The position numbers were made by a program, and so were the translations under genes. A stretch of 57,781 nt of DNA from Deltaproteobacteria bacterium (GTDB lineage Bacteria; Desulfobacterota; Dissulfuribacteria; Dissulfuribacterales; Dissulfuribacteraceae). This document shows positions 17,432-27,922 of this stretch, piece by piece. The stretch lies in assembly GCA_015494155.1 (NCBI GenBank), contig WGBU01000047.1, forward strand, positions 1-57,781, given 5' to 3'. The notes under the pieces were generated by a model. It searched no databases. It worked only from the letters and a program-made list of their open reading frames with translations, and was not told the origin of the DNA. The number at the start of each line of letters is the position of its first letter. Within the stretch, counting starts at the first letter, position 1.

Positions 17432-19186
17432 ATGGCCTATATCCCAGAAGAGATCATACAAAGGGTCCAAGACCTCGCAGACATAAGGCAGATAGTAGCA
17501 GAATATGTGCCCATTCGTAAGCGGGGGAGCAACTGGGTGGGGCTCTGCCCCTTTCACAACGACAAAGACCCTTCCTTTACAGTAAATGAAGACAAACAGA
17601 TCTTCCACTGCTTTGGTTGCGGGGTTGGGGGTGGTGTGTTCAAATTTCTCATGCTCATAGAGGGGATGACCTTTGTCGAGGCAGTTAAAAGCCTTGCAAC
17701 TCGATATGGCATTGAGATACCCACTCAATCTGGCCAAAGGGCAGGGGCTCAAAAGAGGGGATTCAAGACCGAGGAACTCCTAGAATGCCTTGCCTTTGCC
17801 CAGGAATTCTTTTCAAGCAATCTCACCAAGAGCAGGACAGGGCTCAGGGCCATGGAATATCTACAGGGGAGGGGGCTCAGTGAGGACACCATTGACCACT
17901 TTGGAATAGGATGGGCCCCTGATGGCTGGGACCACCTCGTAAAGGCCTTGAAGGCGCGGGGTTTTGAGTTGGGGGCGGCAAAGGATGCAGGACTCTTGGC
18001 CCAGAGGGAGGGCGCAACTGGATTCTACGACCGCTTTAGGGCCAGGATCACCTTTCCTATCCACGACAGACGGGGCAGGATCGTGGCATTTGGTGGCCGT
18101 CTCATAGAGGATGGAGAGCCCAAATATATAAACTCTCCAGAGGGCCCCCTCTACAGAAAGAAAGATATACTCTACGGCTACTACCTCAACAGGTCCTATA
18201 TTCGTACTCAAGGCCTTGGCATTGTGGTGGAGGGCTATATGGACCTCGTGGCCCTGTTTCAACACGGGATAAAAAATGTGTGTGCCACCCTGGGTACTGC
18301 CCTTACCACAGAACATGGACGCATAATGAAGGGGCTCACCAAGGAGTGGCTCCTGGTCTTCGATGCAGATGAGGCAGGGCTAAAGGCGGCCCAACGGGCG
18401 CTCCCCATACTCTACTCCCTTGGTATTCGACCACGGGTCCTCTGCCTACCAGATGGACACGACCCAGACTCCTTTGTGCGTCAAGAGGGACGGGCCCAGT
18501 GGGAGAAACTAGTGGAACAGGCAGATTCTGGGATCGACTTTGTCATAAAACAGGCGAAGAGGCGCTTTGGCCAGGGCCCAGATGGGTGGATCGAGGCTAG
18601 CGAGTCTGTGATCAAGGTATTGGAAGAGATAGAAGACCCCATCAGAAAATCGCTCCTCTTAAGTTACGCAAGCCAAAAGCTCGGCGTGAGGGAATCACTC
18701 CTCATGGATCGAATGAAGACCCCCAAGAGATTGAGGGGCAAGGTGGCACAAGACAAGGCGCTGGTGGGGAGGAAGACTGGTGTTAAGGGCGTTGGCACTA
18801 CATCACAGGCACAGCTTTTATCATTTATACTTAGCAATCCCCACAGGATGGATGCCTTCTTAGATGCAGGTCTCGAATTCTGGCTACAGGACCAGGCGTT
18901 GCTCAACCTATGGCAGAGCATGGTACACGCCTATGAAATATTTGGAGGACTGGAAATAGAGAGATTTTTGGACTACATTTCAACGTCCAAGGAGTTGGTC
19001 ACCATGGCAATGGAGCTAATGGATATGCCTCCACCCCTGGAAGATTCAGAAGAGACCATTAAGAGGCTCATTGCCCACTGCCAGGACATGAAAAGGAGGA
19101 CCCTCAGGAAGGAACTCATTGCCCAACTAAAGGACCAAGAGGCAAATGTGGAACATCTCCTAAGGAAGATCGAGGAACTCCATTAA
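17432..19186 (+). CDS. dnaG: DNA primase
   Basis: This enzyme synthesises RNA primers at the replication fork. The 584-residue protein shows the N-terminal CHC2 zinc finger ([11 protein letters not shown]...[10 protein letters not shown], residues about 39-66) and the primase core [13 protein letters not shown] / [21 protein letters not shown]. The TOPRIM metal site is [12 protein letters not shown] and [15 protein letters not shown] helical C-terminal domain for helicase contact follows. The 131 bases upstream hold no clear gene. rpoD follows by 11 bases, the usual macromolecular-synthesis arrangement without rpsU in this stretch. Confidence 0.96.
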   Translation: MAYIPEEIIQRVQDLADIRQIVAEYVPIRKRGSNWVGLCPFHNDKDPSFTVNEDKQIFHCFGCGVGGGVFKFLMLIEGMTFVEAVKSLATRYGIEIPTQSGQRAGAQKRGFKTEELLECLAFAQEFFSSNLTKSRTGLRAMEYLQGRGLSEDTIDHFGIGWAPDGWDHLVKALKARGFELGAAKDAGLLAQREGATGFYDRFRARITFPIHDRRGRIVAFGGRLIEDGEPKYINSPEGPLYRKKDILYGYYLNRSYIRTQGLGIVVEGYMDLVALFQHGIKNVCATLGTALTTEHGRIMKGLTKEWLLVFDADEAGLKAAQRALPILYSLGIRPRVLCLPDGHDPDSFVRQEGRAQWEKLVEQADSGIDFVIKQAKRRFGQGPDGWIEASESVIKVLEEIEDPIRKSLLLSYASQKLGVRESLLMDRMKTPKRLRGKVAQDKALVGRKTGVKGVGTTSQAQLLSFILSNPHRMDAFLDAGLEFWLQDQALLNLWQSMVHAYEIFGGLEIERFLDYISTSKELVTMAMELMDMPPPLEDSEETIKRLIAHCQDMKRRTLRKELIAQLKDQEANVEHLLRKIEELH

Positions 19187-19197
19187 TAGATTACGCC

Positions 19198-20574
19198 ATG
19201 AAAAAAATCGATAAAGACGGCTTTGACGACGAGATCATTTACGACGACCCTGGGTTAGAAGGCCTATCTGCCCTTGACTTTTCAAGCCCAACCCTCGACC
19301 CAGTGAAGGTCTACCTAAAAGAGATGGAGGCCAGTCGGCCACTCTCAAAGGAACAAGAACAAGAGGTGGCCAGGGTAATGGAACAGGGGGAGAGAGACCT
19401 GGTTGCCTCTGCCCTGAGGATTCCAAAGGTGATGGAGACCTTCATAAGTGCAGCCCAGTGTATGCTCAAGGTGGCAAAAGAGCTCAAGATCGAGCCGTGT
19501 AGTGACCTGCCTGTGGGAACAAAGGAGGCTTCGCCCTGTGAAGTCATGTTGAACAGGGTTATAGAGATCCACCATGAGTGCTCGAAACTATTGGAAAGGC
19601 TCAAAGAAGACAGAGAGAGAAGGGATGAGATAGTAGAGGAACTCAAGGGGGTGCGTGAAGGGCTCGACTCCATCTTTGAAACGATCCGCATGGAAAAGCG
19701 GCTCCTTGACACTGTAATCAACAACTATAGGGAAGAGGCCGAACGTCTAAAAGGGCTCGATGAAGAGAAACTACTGTTGGAGACAGGGCTCACCAGGGAG
19801 GATCTAGACATGGTAGATGAGGGATTTAGGAGCGGCTTCACAAGGGCCACATCTGCCAAGAGGCACCTCATCCAGTCGAACCTTAGACTCGTGGTGAGCA
19901 TTGCCAAGCGCTATGTGCACCGAGGACTCCATCTCTCAGACCTCATCCAAGAGGGAAACATTGGGCTCATGAAGGCAGTGGAAAAATTTGAATACAGGCG
20001 TGGCTACAAATTCAGCACCTATGCCACCTGGTGGATCAGACAGGCCATCACAAGGGCCATAGCAGATCAGTCAAGGACAATCCGCATCCCAGTCCACATG
20101 ATAGAGACCATGAACAAGGTCTTAAAGGAGATGCGCGAGCTCCACCACGAGACAGGCAAGGAGCCAGATACCGCTGTGGTGGCAGAGAGACTAGGGCTCT
20201 CCAAGGAGAAGGTAGATCAGATACTCAAGATCGCGAGAGACCCTGTGAGCCTGGAGACACCCATTGGAGATGAAGACGACTCATATCTCATAGACTTCAT
20301 AGAGGATGAGGACACCCCCACACCTGATGAGTGGGCAGTGAGGATGAACCTCATAGAGCAGACCAGGATCGCCCTGGCCACACTGACCCCCAGGGAGGAA
20401 AAGATCCTCAGGATGCGATTTGGCATAGGAGAGAACGCGAATCACACCTTGGAGGAGGTGGGTAAGGACTTTGCAGTTACCCGCGAGAGGATACGACAGA
20501 TCGAGGCAAAGGCCATAAAAAAGTTACGCCATCCAAGGCGCGGTAAGGACCTCAAGCACTTTGTGGAAAAATAA
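19198..20574 (+). CDS. rpoD: primary RNA polymerase sigma factor (sigma-70)
   Basis: At 458 residues it is shorter than the E. coli factor because region 1.1 is missing or minimal and the spacer between regions 1.2 and 2 is short. Region 1.2 is [18 protein letters not shown]. Region 2 is diagnostic: [42 protein letters not shown] and [20 protein letters not shown]. Region 3 follows, and region 4 ends with LRMRFGIG and the -35-binding helix [21 protein letters not shown]. It ends a dnaG-rpoD unit and converges with the SprA-like gene 19 bases on. Confidence 0.96.
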   Translation: MKKIDKDGFDDEIIYDDPGLEGLSALDFSSPTLDPVKVYLKEMEASRPLSKEQEQEVARVMEQGERDLVASALRIPKVMETFISAAQCMLKVAKELKIEPCSDLPVGTKEASPCEVMLNRVIEIHHECSKLLERLKEDRERRDEIVEELKGVREGLDSIFETIRMEKRLLDTVINNYREEAERLKGLDEEKLLLETGLTREDLDMVDEGFRSGFTRATSAKRHLIQSNLRLVVSIAKRYVHRGLHLSDLIQEGNIGLMKAVEKFEYRRGYKFSTYATWWIRQAITRAIADQSRTIRIPVHMIETMNKVLKEMRELHHETGKEPDTAVVAERLGLSKEKVDQILKIARDPVSLETPIGDEDDSYLIDFIEDEDTPTPDEWAVRMNLIEQTRIALATLTPREEKILRMRFGIGENANHTLEEVGKDFAVTRERIRQIEAKAIKKLRHPRRGKDLKHFVEK

Positions 20575-20593
20575 TAGATGAAAGATTGACCTC

Positions 20594-21208
20594 TTAGACC
20601 ACGATGTCTAGGCCCCTATTCTCACCAGTGCCCCTTTCCCCTGACTGGTTTGCCCCCTGTCTCACCTTGTTTTCCTCTGCCTCTTTCATGATCTCCACCA
20701 TGGCCTGAATGGCCTTGGCCGCTGCCTGTGCCGCCACGCGCCTGTCTTGCTGAGATGGGTGAGCTGGTGCAAGGGCAGCCCGTTGGACAGTACGCATCTT
20801 CTCGAGGGTAGCCCGTGGGTCCTTCTCTTCGGAGGTGTCAATGGAGACCTCCCCTGCCACTGCATAGCGCCTACCATCTGGACCAGTCTTATACTCAAAG
20901 TGGGCCCCGCCCCTGACATAAGGGCCACCAGCGGCAATGTGGGCCATTTCATGCTGCTTGACTTCCTGATCCCTCTTTTTCAGTCGAAAGAGTTCCTGCA
21001 ATTCTTGACTGGTAAGGTCATTGGGTGTCGATGCACCCTGAGAATATATGTCCCTCTTGGAGGATGCTTGGTCTTCTTGTGCCAGGGAAGTGTCTTTCTG
21101 CCCCTTCTCATCAGTCACACCAGGGGTACTGCCCTCATTTTTGACTGGTGGGGCATAGCTCTGATGAATATTGCTTGGGACCTGGGGCAATATCTTCATA
21201 ATATTCAT
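20594..21208 (-). CDS. SprA-related putative metalloprotease
   Basis: This 204-residue protein has a polar, low-complexity N-terminal third. A conserved domain follows with a zincin-like HExxH variant ([21 protein letters not shown]) and [12 protein letters not shown], the hallmark of SprA-related proteins. The C-terminus is Ala- and Gln-rich and helical, then disordered. No signal peptide is obvious. The family's function is poorly known; the motif HEMAH is consistent with metal binding. No clear ribosome site precedes the ATG at 21208 (ATG 21199 is an alternative). Confidence 0.75.
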   Translation of the reverse strand: MNIMKILPQVPSNIHQSYAPPVKNEGSTPGVTDEKGQKDTSLAQEDQASSKRDIYSQGASTPNDLTSQELQELFRLKKRDQEVKQHEMAHIAAGGPYVRGGAHFEYKTGPDGRRYAVAGEVSIDTSEEKDPRATLEKMRTVQRAALAPAHPSQQDRRVAAQAAAKAIQAMVEIMKEAEENKVRQGANQSGERGTGENRGLDIVV

Positions 21209-21272
21209 TTTTTATATCGGCAAAAAGGGGCATGGGCTTTAATTTCCCTTTAATTCCCATTAGACGCACCCC

Positions 21273-22181
21273 TCAACTGCCACCCTCTTTATCTTGATCC
21301 ACCTCGTTTACCACCTCGACGAACCACTTCTCCCCACCATACAATTCCCTTGCACATTCTGGACAGATGGAGTGGCTGAAAGAGACATCTGAATGTGTTG
21401 TAATGTAGGACTCTAGCTGGTTCCAATATCCTTGGTCGTCTCTGATCTTCTTACACCTTGAACAGATGGGGATAAGGCCTGAGAGGGTCTTTATTTCGTT
21501 GTGGGCGCTTTTGAGTTCTTGTAACAATCGTTGGAGTTCCTTGTGCTTTTGAGAGACCTTGGCCTTTTCTTCATAGAGACGTCTTAGGAGTAGAAAATTC
21601 CTTCTATAGGAAAACTCCTTTGAGTAGGCTGTAAATAACCCAATGATCAATGTAGTAAGGGCAAAGAAATTCTGTTGTAGAAATGTATCCAGTGGTACCT
21701 GAAAGAGGGCAAAAGAGACCACCTCAAAGGCTGCAATCAAAAAAATGGCCGTAGCCGAGGCCCACAAGAACCTCATGTTAATGAAGGCGGTCCCATAGAA
21801 GATCACCAGCAAGAGCCCCACGTAATAAGTGTAGCGCGTTGGGGGTGGGATGATGACGAGCATGGCAATCACGCCAAGCCCTGCTCCGGTGACGAGCAGT
21901 GCAGTCACAGGCTGCCAGTATCGCCTGAAACTCGGATGGTACGAATAGAGGACCCCAAGGAAGAGTAGTGGGCATACAAGGGCATATCTAATGAACCAGA
22001 TCTCTTCCTTTTGTTCTGGTACAGAAAGGGCGTCTAGCAGGCCAAAGAGGCTATAGAGGACTATACCGATGATAAAGCCACACCTAAAGAGCTGAAGAGA
22101 GCTATCGTAGAAAAATTCCCTGAACTCCTCTTCGTATGCCTGGTCATGTCCTTTAAACGATAGGGTAAGGAGGTGTTTCAT
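21273..22181 (-). CDS. membrane sensor-like protein with C-terminal CxxC...CxxC module, no output domain
   Basis: This is 302 residues. About six hydrophobic segments cover residues 30-195, followed by a coiled-coil helix (RRLYEEKAKVSQKHKEL...), and then the motif LSGLIPICSRCKKIRDD...GYW with a second pair SICPEC. This last module is common at the ends of PAS-containing kinases and cyclases in delta-proteobacteria and probably binds a metal. Here it terminates the protein, with no kinase, GGDEF or receiver after it. The membrane part resembles MASE-type sensory domains. The function is unknown; it may act through a partner. Confidence 0.65.
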   Translation of the reverse strand: MKHLLTLSFKGHDQAYEEEFREFFYDSSLQLFRCGFIIGIVLYSLFGLLDALSVPEQKEEIWFIRYALVCPLLFLGVLYSYHPSFRRYWQPVTALLVTGAGLGVIAMLVIIPPPTRYTYYVGLLLVIFYGTAFINMRFLWASATAIFLIAAFEVVSFALFQVPLDTFLQQNFFALTTLIIGLFTAYSKEFSYRRNFLLLRRLYEEKAKVSQKHKELQRLLQELKSAHNEIKTLSGLIPICSRCKKIRDDQGYWNQLESYITTHSDVSFSHSICPECARELYGGEKWFVEVVNEVDQDKEGGS

Positions 22182-22199
22182 TTTTTTTAAATTGGAGAC

Positions 22200-22958
22200 T
22201 CAATCTGAGACTATGAACGAATCTGGATACCCCGTCCGCTCTAGACTCTTCTCCAGCTTTCTTGCGGCCACGATATATGTGCCAGCATATACCTGGACGC
22301 CGTACAAGGTCCCCTTGGGAGTCCACCTCTTCCTTATTTTTACCGTCTTAAATCTCTTGAGGAGTCTCTCCCTGAGCCTCAGGGCATTGGCCTTGTCCCT
22401 GAAGGCCCCGATCTGGACATAGAACCTCCCATGGGCGAGGTCTGGAAGGTGCTTAAAGGCCGCCCGTGTCCTGGTGGTGCTCTCGCCTAGGGCAGTCACC
22501 CTGACCTTGGCGACCCCAGGCCCCACCATCCCAATGGCCCGGGCAGCAGCATAGCTTAGGTCAATTATGCGCCTTTTCACAAATGGGCCGCGGTCATTTA
22601 TCTTTACCACCGTCTTCTTTCCATTCTCGAGGTTTTCCACCAGGCAATAGGTGCCAAGGGGAAGGGTCTTGTGGGCAGCAGTAAACCGGTACATGTTGTA
22701 AGGCTCACCACTTGCTGTGGGCCTACCGTGGAAGGCACGGCCATACCATGAGGCATAACCCACCTCTCTATATCCCAGGGCGCTTGGAAGCGGATAATAG
22801 ACCTTGCCATTGACTACATAGGGCTGCATGGATGGTGGGCGCCCCGTCACACGGGGTGGCTGAGGTCTCTTATGACCCCCACAGGAATAGAGGCCTAGGG
22901 AAAGGACGCCTATGCAAAGGATGCGTATTGTGTTATGAATCCATCTAAATCTTTCCAC
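22200..22958 (-). CDS. rlpA: RlpA-like septal ring lytic transglycosylase with SPOR domain
   Basis: This 252-residue lipoprotein begins with a signal peptide ending in a lipobox-like LYSC (Cys near residue 27). The RlpA double-psi barrel domain shows GYASWYGRAFHGRPTASGE, AAHKTLPLGTYCLVEN and VVKINDRGPFVKRRIIDLS, with the catalytic Asp in NDRGPF. A C-terminal SPOR domain (GRFYVQIGAFRDKANALRLRE) should bind denuded septal peptidoglycan. The only start in frame is GTG 22958; it is 14 bases from the divergent cysteine desulfurase start, so the promoters must overlap. Confidence 0.92.
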   Translation of the reverse strand: MERFRWIHNTIRILCIGVLSLGLYSCGGHKRPQPPRVTGRPPSMQPYVVNGKVYYPLPSALGYREVGYASWYGRAFHGRPTASGEPYNMYRFTAAHKTLPLGTYCLVENLENGKKTVVKINDRGPFVKRRIIDLSYAAARAIGMVGPGVAKVRVTALGESTTRTRAAFKHLPDLAHGRFYVQIGAFRDKANALRLRERLLKRFKTVKIRKRWTPKGTLYGVQVYAGTYIVAARKLEKSLERTGYPDSFIVSD

Positions 22959-22972
22959 GTTTTTACTTTAAG

Positions 22973-24130
22973 ATGATGAAAAGGATCTACCTGGACTATA
23001 ATGCCACGACACCGGTCTCTCGTAAAGCAATAGAGGCAGCAATCCACGCCATGGAAAGTGGGTGGGGGAACCCAGGATGCACCCACGAGGCAGGGATTGA
23101 GGCCAAAAGGTTGGTAGAGCTTGCAAAAGAAAGAGTGGCACGCATGATAAATTGCCATGGAGATGAGATCGTATTCGTTAGCGGTGCCACTGAGGCCAAC
23201 AATACAGTGCTATTATCGATATTGCCCCACGTGGCCAAGGGCTCTACCAGTTCACACCTCATCACCACAGAGATCGAACACCCGTCTGTGTTAAACCCAG
23301 CGATCCGGCTGATGGAGCTTGGGTATAAGTGTACCTTTTTGAAGGTGGACAAAGATGGGCGTGTGGACCCACAGGCATTTGAGGCTGCCATAAGGCCCAC
23401 TACCAGACTTGCGTCCATAATGCTCGCCAATAACGAGCTTGGCACCATAGAACCAGTGAGGGAGATCGCAGAGATAGCCAAAAGGTACGGTATCCTCATC
23501 CACACAGATGCCTCCCAGGCCATTGGAAAGATTCCGGTGGACGTAGAGTCGCTCGGGGTAGATTACCTCACCATTGCAGGCCACAAATTTTATGCACCCA
23601 AGGGGATAGGCTGTCTTTACGTGAGGCGAAGGGCACCCTTTTTCCCCATGTTCTTTGGTGGTGGGCAGATTGGTGGAAGGCGCCCCGGCACAGAACCCGT
23701 ACCACTTATGGCCGCCTTGGGCGCTTCGGCAGAGGAGGTGAGTCAAACGGTCTATGAGGAGGGCCCTAGACAAAAGGCCCTAAGGGACTACTTTTATGGG
23801 CTCTTAAAGGAGCGCATTGGAGGAGAACGCGTCTTGGCCAATGTCTCTCTCGAGACCACTTTACCCAACACCCTTAGCGTGAGATTCAAGGGGGTGGAGT
23901 CAAGAAACCTCCTTTCAAAGTGTAGATACGTCATGGCATCCACAGGGGCAGCATGCCATGAGGTAGAGGCCTCTGTCTCTCACGTGCTTGCGGCCATAGG
24001 GCTAGGCCCAAAAGAGGCGAGTGAGACTGTGAGGTTCTCCCTTGGTAGATACACAGACAAAGAGGCCATAGAGATCGCGGTGAATGACATAGAGAGGGCC
24101 TATATGGAACTTAAAGAAGAGAGATCGTAG
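22973..24130 (+). CDS. cysteine desulfurase (NifS/IscS family)
   Basis: This PLP enzyme, 385 residues, removes sulfur (or selenium) from cysteine for Fe-S clusters and other cofactors. It has YLDYNATTPV, SGATEANNTVLLS, TEIEHPSVLNP, HTDASQAIGKIPVD, and the PLP-lysine region TIAGHKFYAPKGIGCLYVRR. The persulfide cysteine lies in STGAACHEVEASVSHVL, a compact loop. A scaffold-type Nfu gene and selA are in the same co-directional gene run, so it could serve Fe-S assembly or selenium supply (inference). The start MMKR has two adjacent ATGs and no strong ribosome site. Confidence 0.93.
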   Translation: MMKRIYLDYNATTPVSRKAIEAAIHAMESGWGNPGCTHEAGIEAKRLVELAKERVARMINCHGDEIVFVSGATEANNTVLLSILPHVAKGSTSSHLITTEIEHPSVLNPAIRLMELGYKCTFLKVDKDGRVDPQAFEAAIRPTTRLASIMLANNELGTIEPVREIAEIAKRYGILIHTDASQAIGKIPVDVESLGVDYLTIAGHKFYAPKGIGCLYVRRRAPFFPMFFGGGQIGGRRPGTEPVPLMAALGASAEEVSQTVYEEGPRQKALRDYFYGLLKERIGGERVLANVSLETTLPNTLSVRFKGVESRNLLSKCRYVMASTGAACHEVEASVSHVLAAIGLGPKEASETVRFSLGRYTDKEAIEIAVNDIERAYMELKEERS

Positions 24131-24152
24131 TAGAGGAAATAGGGGAGGGCCT

Positions 24153-25286
24153 TTGAAATTTATAGACCTTAAAAGACAGTATCTTGCATACAAAGACGAG
24201 ATAGACCGGGCGATTCAGGGTGTTGTGGAGTCCTCTAGCTTCATACTTGGAAAAGAGGTAGAGGCATTGGAGGAAGAGCTCTCATCTATGGTGGGGCAGC
24301 GAGGGGCTGTGGGGGTTGCCTCTGGAACAGATGCACTTCTCTTGAGCCTCATGGCCCTAGGTGTTGGGCCAGGGGATGTGATCTTAACCACACCCTTTAC
24401 CTTTATCGCCACAGCAGAGGTAGTCTCTCTCCTTGGTGGAGAGCCACACTTTTCAGACATCCAGCCCGATACCTTCAATATGGACCCAGACAAACTCGAG
24501 GAGACCATTAAAAAGGTGGAATCCACCCACAAGGGGCCAAAGGGCATCATTGTAGTGAGCCTCTTTGGCCAGGTCCCAGACATGGATGAAATCCTCGAGA
24601 TCGCCAACCGTCACGGCCTCTTTGTCATAGAGGATGCATGCCAGTCCTTTGGAGCAATGTACAGGCAAAGGCCCTCTTGCGGTTTGAGTACGGTCGCCGT
24701 CACCTCCTTCTTCCCATCAAAACCTCTAGGCTGTTATGGAGATGGGGGAATGGTCTTTTCAAGTGATCCCGACCTCCTCGCCGAGATAAGGGCGCTCAGG
24801 GACCATGGTCAAAAGAGGCGCTATATCCACGAACGGATTGGGCTAAATTCTAGGCTCGACGCCATCCAGGCGGCTGTCCTGAGGGTAAAGGCAAGGCACT
24901 TAAAAGACGAAATCAAAAGGCGGGAGACCATAGCCACGAGATATGGCCAGCTCATAGAGGAAGAAGGGGTAGATGTATTGCCCCCTGTAGTAAGGCCAGA
25001 CAGAAACAGCGTATTTGCCCAGTACACCATCAGGATCGGTCAGGGGATGCGAGACAGGGTGAGGGAGCAACTGGCATCTGAGGGGATACCCACAGCGATC
25101 CACTACCCGATCCCACTCCACCTCCAGCCCTGCTTCAAGGGGCTTGGGTATGGCAATGGAGCCTTTCCAGTGGCCGAGGAGGCGGCCAAGGAGGTGTTGA
25201 GCCTCCCCATGCACCCATTTCTCGAAGAAGGGGAACAGGTCCGGGTGGTAAAAGGGATAAAGGAGGCATTAAGGGCGAGCGCTTGA
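24153..25286 (+). CDS. DegT/DnrJ/EryC1/StrS-family sugar aminotransferase
   Basis: This PLP-dependent enzyme, 377 residues, usually aminates a nucleotide-linked keto-sugar for surface polysaccharide. Motifs: FIDLKRQYLAY at the N-terminus, ASGTDALLLSLMALGVGPGD, TPFTFIATAEVVSLLG, IEDACQSFGAMY, and the lysine loop TSFFPSKPLGCYGDGGM. Then DHGQKRRYIHERIGLNSRLD. The start is TTG 24153, supported by GGGGAGG 5 bases upstream; no ATG lies nearby. No other sugar-nucleotide genes are seen, so the substrate is unknown. Confidence 0.92.
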   Translation: MKFIDLKRQYLAYKDEIDRAIQGVVESSSFILGKEVEALEEELSSMVGQRGAVGVASGTDALLLSLMALGVGPGDVILTTPFTFIATAEVVSLLGGEPHFSDIQPDTFNMDPDKLEETIKKVESTHKGPKGIIVVSLFGQVPDMDEILEIANRHGLFVIEDACQSFGAMYRQRPSCGLSTVAVTSFFPSKPLGCYGDGGMVFSSDPDLLAEIRALRDHGQKRRYIHERIGLNSRLDAIQAAVLRVKARHLKDEIKRRETIATRYGQLIEEEGVDVLPPVVRPDRNSVFAQYTIRIGQGMRDRVREQLASEGIPTAIHYPIPLHLQPCFKGLGYGNGAFPVAEEAAKEVLSLPMHPFLEEGEQVRVVKGIKEALRASA

Positions 25287-25362
25287 TCTTTTAAGGCCCT
25301 TGATTTGCGTAAGACTTGCCCTCTCAAAGGGCGCAAATCTATACGAAAGGAGAGAATGTGTC

Positions 25363-26667
25363 ATGATCGAACGATATTCAAGGCCAGAGATGGCCTCTAT
25401 ATGGACGCAGGAGAACAAGTTTAAGACCTGGCTCGAGGTGGAGTGTCTGGCCGCAGAGGCATGGGCCGAACTAGGCGTCATACCCAAAGAGGCGGCCAAG
25501 GCCATAAGAGAGAGGGGCAACTTCGACCCACGGCGTGTAGAGGAGATCGAAAAGACCACTCGCCACGACGTAATAGCATTTCTCACAAATGTTGCTGAAT
25601 ATGTGGGCGAGGAGGCACGCTACCTCCACTGGGGTCTCACCTCGTCTGACATGCTTGATACTGCCAATGCAGTGATAATGACCCAGGCCATGGACCTCAT
25701 CATAAAGGACGTAGAAGGACTCATGGAGGTGATCAGGCGAAGGGCCTTTGAACACAAGGACACAGTGATGATAGGCCGTTCCCATGGCATACATGCAGAG
25801 CCCATCACCTTTGGCCTCAAGCTGGCAGTCTGGTACGACGAGATGCGGCGAAACAGAGAAAGGCTCCTCGGGGCAAGGGAACGCATTGCATATGGTAAGA
25901 TATCTGGTGCAGTGGGCACCTTTGCCAATGTGGATCCCAGGGTCGAGGCATACGTGTGCGAAAGGCTCGGACTAAAGCCCGCCCCAGCCAGCACCCAGAT
26001 CATACAGAGGGACCGCTATGCCGAGGTCTTTTGCCAGCTTGCAGTGCTCGCAAGCTCGTGCGAAAAGATAGCCGTGGAGATAAGGCATCTTCAGAGGACT
26101 GAGGTCCTGGAGGCAGAAGAGTACTTTAGGCCAGGCCAGAAGGGCTCATCTGCCATGCCGCACAAGAGGAACCCAATCCTCACAGAGAACATTACAGGGC
26201 TTGCGCGCCTGGTGCGCTCCTATGCCATCCCAGCCTTAGAGAATGTGGCCCTGTGGCACGAGAGAGACATAAGCCACTCATCAGTAGAGAGGGTCATTGG
26301 GCCAGATGCCTTTATTGCCTGCGACTTTATGTTGGCGCGGCTAAAGGGCGTATTGGACAAGCTCGTAGTCTATCCAGAGCGCATGAAAAGGAACCTCAAT
26401 CTCTTAAAGGGACTCATTTTTTCCCAGCAGGTCCTCCTGGTGCTCACACAAAAAGGGGTCTCCAGGGAAGAGGCATACAGGCTTGTACAGAGAAACGCCA
26501 TGAAGGTCTGGGAGGGTGAGGGAGACTTTAAATCCATGCTCCTTGCCGACCAAGAGTTGATGTCTCACCTCTCCAAAGAAGAGATTGAGGAGATTTTTGA
26601 TCTCGGTTATCATCTAAAACATGTGGATACTATTTTTAAACGCGTCTTTAAGGACCAAGACGAGTGA
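25363..26667 (+). CDS. purB: adenylosuccinate lyase
   Basis: This enzyme acts twice in purine synthesis (SAICAR to AICAR, adenylosuccinate to AMP). The 434 residues begin MIERYSRPEMASIWTQENKF, as in B. subtilis-type PurB. Active-site motifs: TRHDVIAFLTNVAE, GLTSSDMLDTANA, MIGRSHGIHAEPITFG, and the signature loop GQKGSSAMPHKRNPILTE. The open frame extends upstream to 25300, but ATG 25363 has AAAGGAGA before it and matches the family start. The stop overlaps a possible GTG of pyrE. Confidence 0.95.
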   Translation: MIERYSRPEMASIWTQENKFKTWLEVECLAAEAWAELGVIPKEAAKAIRERGNFDPRRVEEIEKTTRHDVIAFLTNVAEYVGEEARYLHWGLTSSDMLDTANAVIMTQAMDLIIKDVEGLMEVIRRRAFEHKDTVMIGRSHGIHAEPITFGLKLAVWYDEMRRNRERLLGARERIAYGKISGAVGTFANVDPRVEAYVCERLGLKPAPASTQIIQRDRYAEVFCQLAVLASSCEKIAVEIRHLQRTEVLEAEEYFRPGQKGSSAMPHKRNPILTENITGLARLVRSYAIPALENVALWHERDISHSSVERVIGPDAFIACDFMLARLKGVLDKLVVYPERMKRNLNLLKGLIFSQQVLLVLTQKGVSREEAYRLVQRNAMKVWEGEGDFKSMLLADQELMSHLSKEEIEEIFDLGYHLKHVDTIFKRVFKDQDE

Positions 26668-26678
26668 GAAGGGCCCCG

Positions 26679-27245
26679 ATGGACTTTGAACAGAAGAGAC
26701 AAAGGCTCATGGAGATACTCAAGGAGCGCTCTTACAGGGAGGGCGACTTTACCCTTACCTCTGGTAAAAAGAGCAGGTACTACATAGACTGTAAGACTAC
26801 GACCCTCCTGCCAGAAGGGGCCTATCTCACGGGCCTCCTCTTTTACCACACCATCTGCCAGGAAGGCCTTCCACAGGTGGAGGCTGTGGGGGGCATGACC
26901 CTTGGGGCAGACCCATTGGTGACGGCAGTGGCAGTGATAAGCCACTTGGAGGGTCGGCCACTACCTTCTCTCATCATAAGAAAAAAACCAAAGGGCCACG
27001 GCACAGGTGCCTGGATAGAGGGGCTCAGCAATGTAAGGGCAGGAGCAAGGGTTGCACTGCTAGAAGACGTGGTCACCACAGGCGGCACCCTCATCCAGGC
27101 GGCCCAGAGGATGAAAGATGCAGGTCTTGAGGTGGTGCGCGTAATCTGCCTCGTAGACCGTGAAGAGGGTGGGGCAGAGGCCCTTAAGGCACAAGGGCTC
27201 CACCTCGAATCCATAATCAAGAGAAAGGAGTTGACAGAGCTATGA
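26679..27245 (+). CDS. pyrE: orotate phosphoribosyltransferase
   Basis: It adds PRPP-derived ribose phosphate to orotate in pyrimidine synthesis. At 188 residues it has [35 protein letters not shown], and the PRPP motif [23 protein letters not shown] at 26664 overlapping the purB stop is an alternative start; ATG 26679 has AGAAGGG in front and fits the family better. It is separate from the pyrBC pair at 35.7-37.9 kb. The stop overlaps the next ATG. Confidence 0.93.
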   Translation: MDFEQKRQRLMEILKERSYREGDFTLTSGKKSRYYIDCKTTTLLPEGAYLTGLLFYHTICQEGLPQVEAVGGMTLGADPLVTAVAVISHLEGRPLPSLIIRKKPKGHGTGAWIEGLSNVRAGARVALLEDVVTTGGTLIQAAQRMKDAGLEVVRVICLVDREEGGAEALKAQGLHLESIIKRKELTEL

Positions 27246-27469
27246 AGGAAAAGGTCCAAGAGGCCCTCGACAAGGTAAGGCCCATGCTCCAGAGGGATGG
27301 CGGAGACGTGGAGCTTGTGGACGTAGACGAGGAGATGGGCATAGTCCAGGTGAGGCTTACAGGTGCATGTAAGGGGTGCGCCATGAGTCAGATGACGCTT
27401 CGAATGGGGATCGAACGCTTTTTGGTCCAGGAAGTGCCTGGAGTAAGGGGTGTCGAGGCAGTGCCTTGA
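27242..27469 (+). CDS. NifU C-terminal-like (Nfu) iron-sulfur carrier
   Basis: This 75-residue single-domain protein has [20 protein letters not shown] and the cluster-binding pair CKGCAMS. Such proteins carry and deliver [4Fe-4S] clusters. It overlaps pyrE by 4 bases (ATGA) and ends one base before the convergent rlmH stop. Its partner may be the cysteine desulfurase at 22973, in the same gene run. Confidence 0.93.
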   Translation: MKEKVQEALDKVRPMLQRDGGDVELVDVDEEMGIVQVRLTGACKGCAMSQMTLRMGIERFLVQEVPGVRGVEAVP

Positions 27470-27922
27470 TCACTGATGGTGATAGGGCAACCCCCTTTCT
27501 ATGGTGATGGCCCTATAGACCTGTTCCACCAGGAAGACCCTTGCCATCTCGTGGGTCAAGGTCATGCGCGATAGAGAGAGTGTAAGGTCCCCCTGGGTCA
27601 ATACACGCTGATTGAGACCACTGGGCCCACCTATTATGAACGCCACGTGATTAGGAGGGGAATTGAGACGTTGGGTCAAAAACTTGGAAAAGGAAAGGGA
27701 GTCCATCTCTTGCCCCCCTTCGTCCAAGATCACCTTGAATGCGCGAGGTGGAAGAGACCTTTCCATGCAATCATATGGTCCGCGGCCCCTTTTCGATGCC
27801 TCCTTAACCTCTCGCACCTCCACCTGGACAAAGTGTCCGATCCTCTTTACATAGAGGTCGATACCCACTTTTATCCACTGTTCCCTGGTCTTGCCGGGCC
27901 AGAGAAAGGAAATCTTTGACAT
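27470..27922 (-). CDS. rlmH: 23S rRNA (pseudouridine1915-N3)-methyltransferase
   Basis: This SPOUT-family enzyme of 150 residues methylates pseudouridine 1915 in helix 69. It has the typical WPGKTREQWIKVGIDLYVKRI start, ILDEGGQEMDSLSFSKFL, AFIIGGPSGLNQ and the knotted C-terminus LSLSRMTLTHEMARVFLVEQ with YRA. It ends GLPYHHQ, close to the family's Y-H-(K/N) tail. The open frame runs far upstream (to 28531), but that part is antisense to selA. ATG 27922 is preceded by GGAG at 6 bases. Its start codon shares two bases with the divergent selA start. Confidence 0.93.
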   Translation of the reverse strand: MSKISFLWPGKTREQWIKVGIDLYVKRIGHFVQVEVREVKEASKRGRGPYDCMERSLPPRAFKVILDEGGQEMDSLSFSKFLTQRLNSPPNHVAFIIGGPSGLNQRVLTQGDLTLSLSRMTLTHEMARVFLVEQVYRAITIERGLPYHHQ

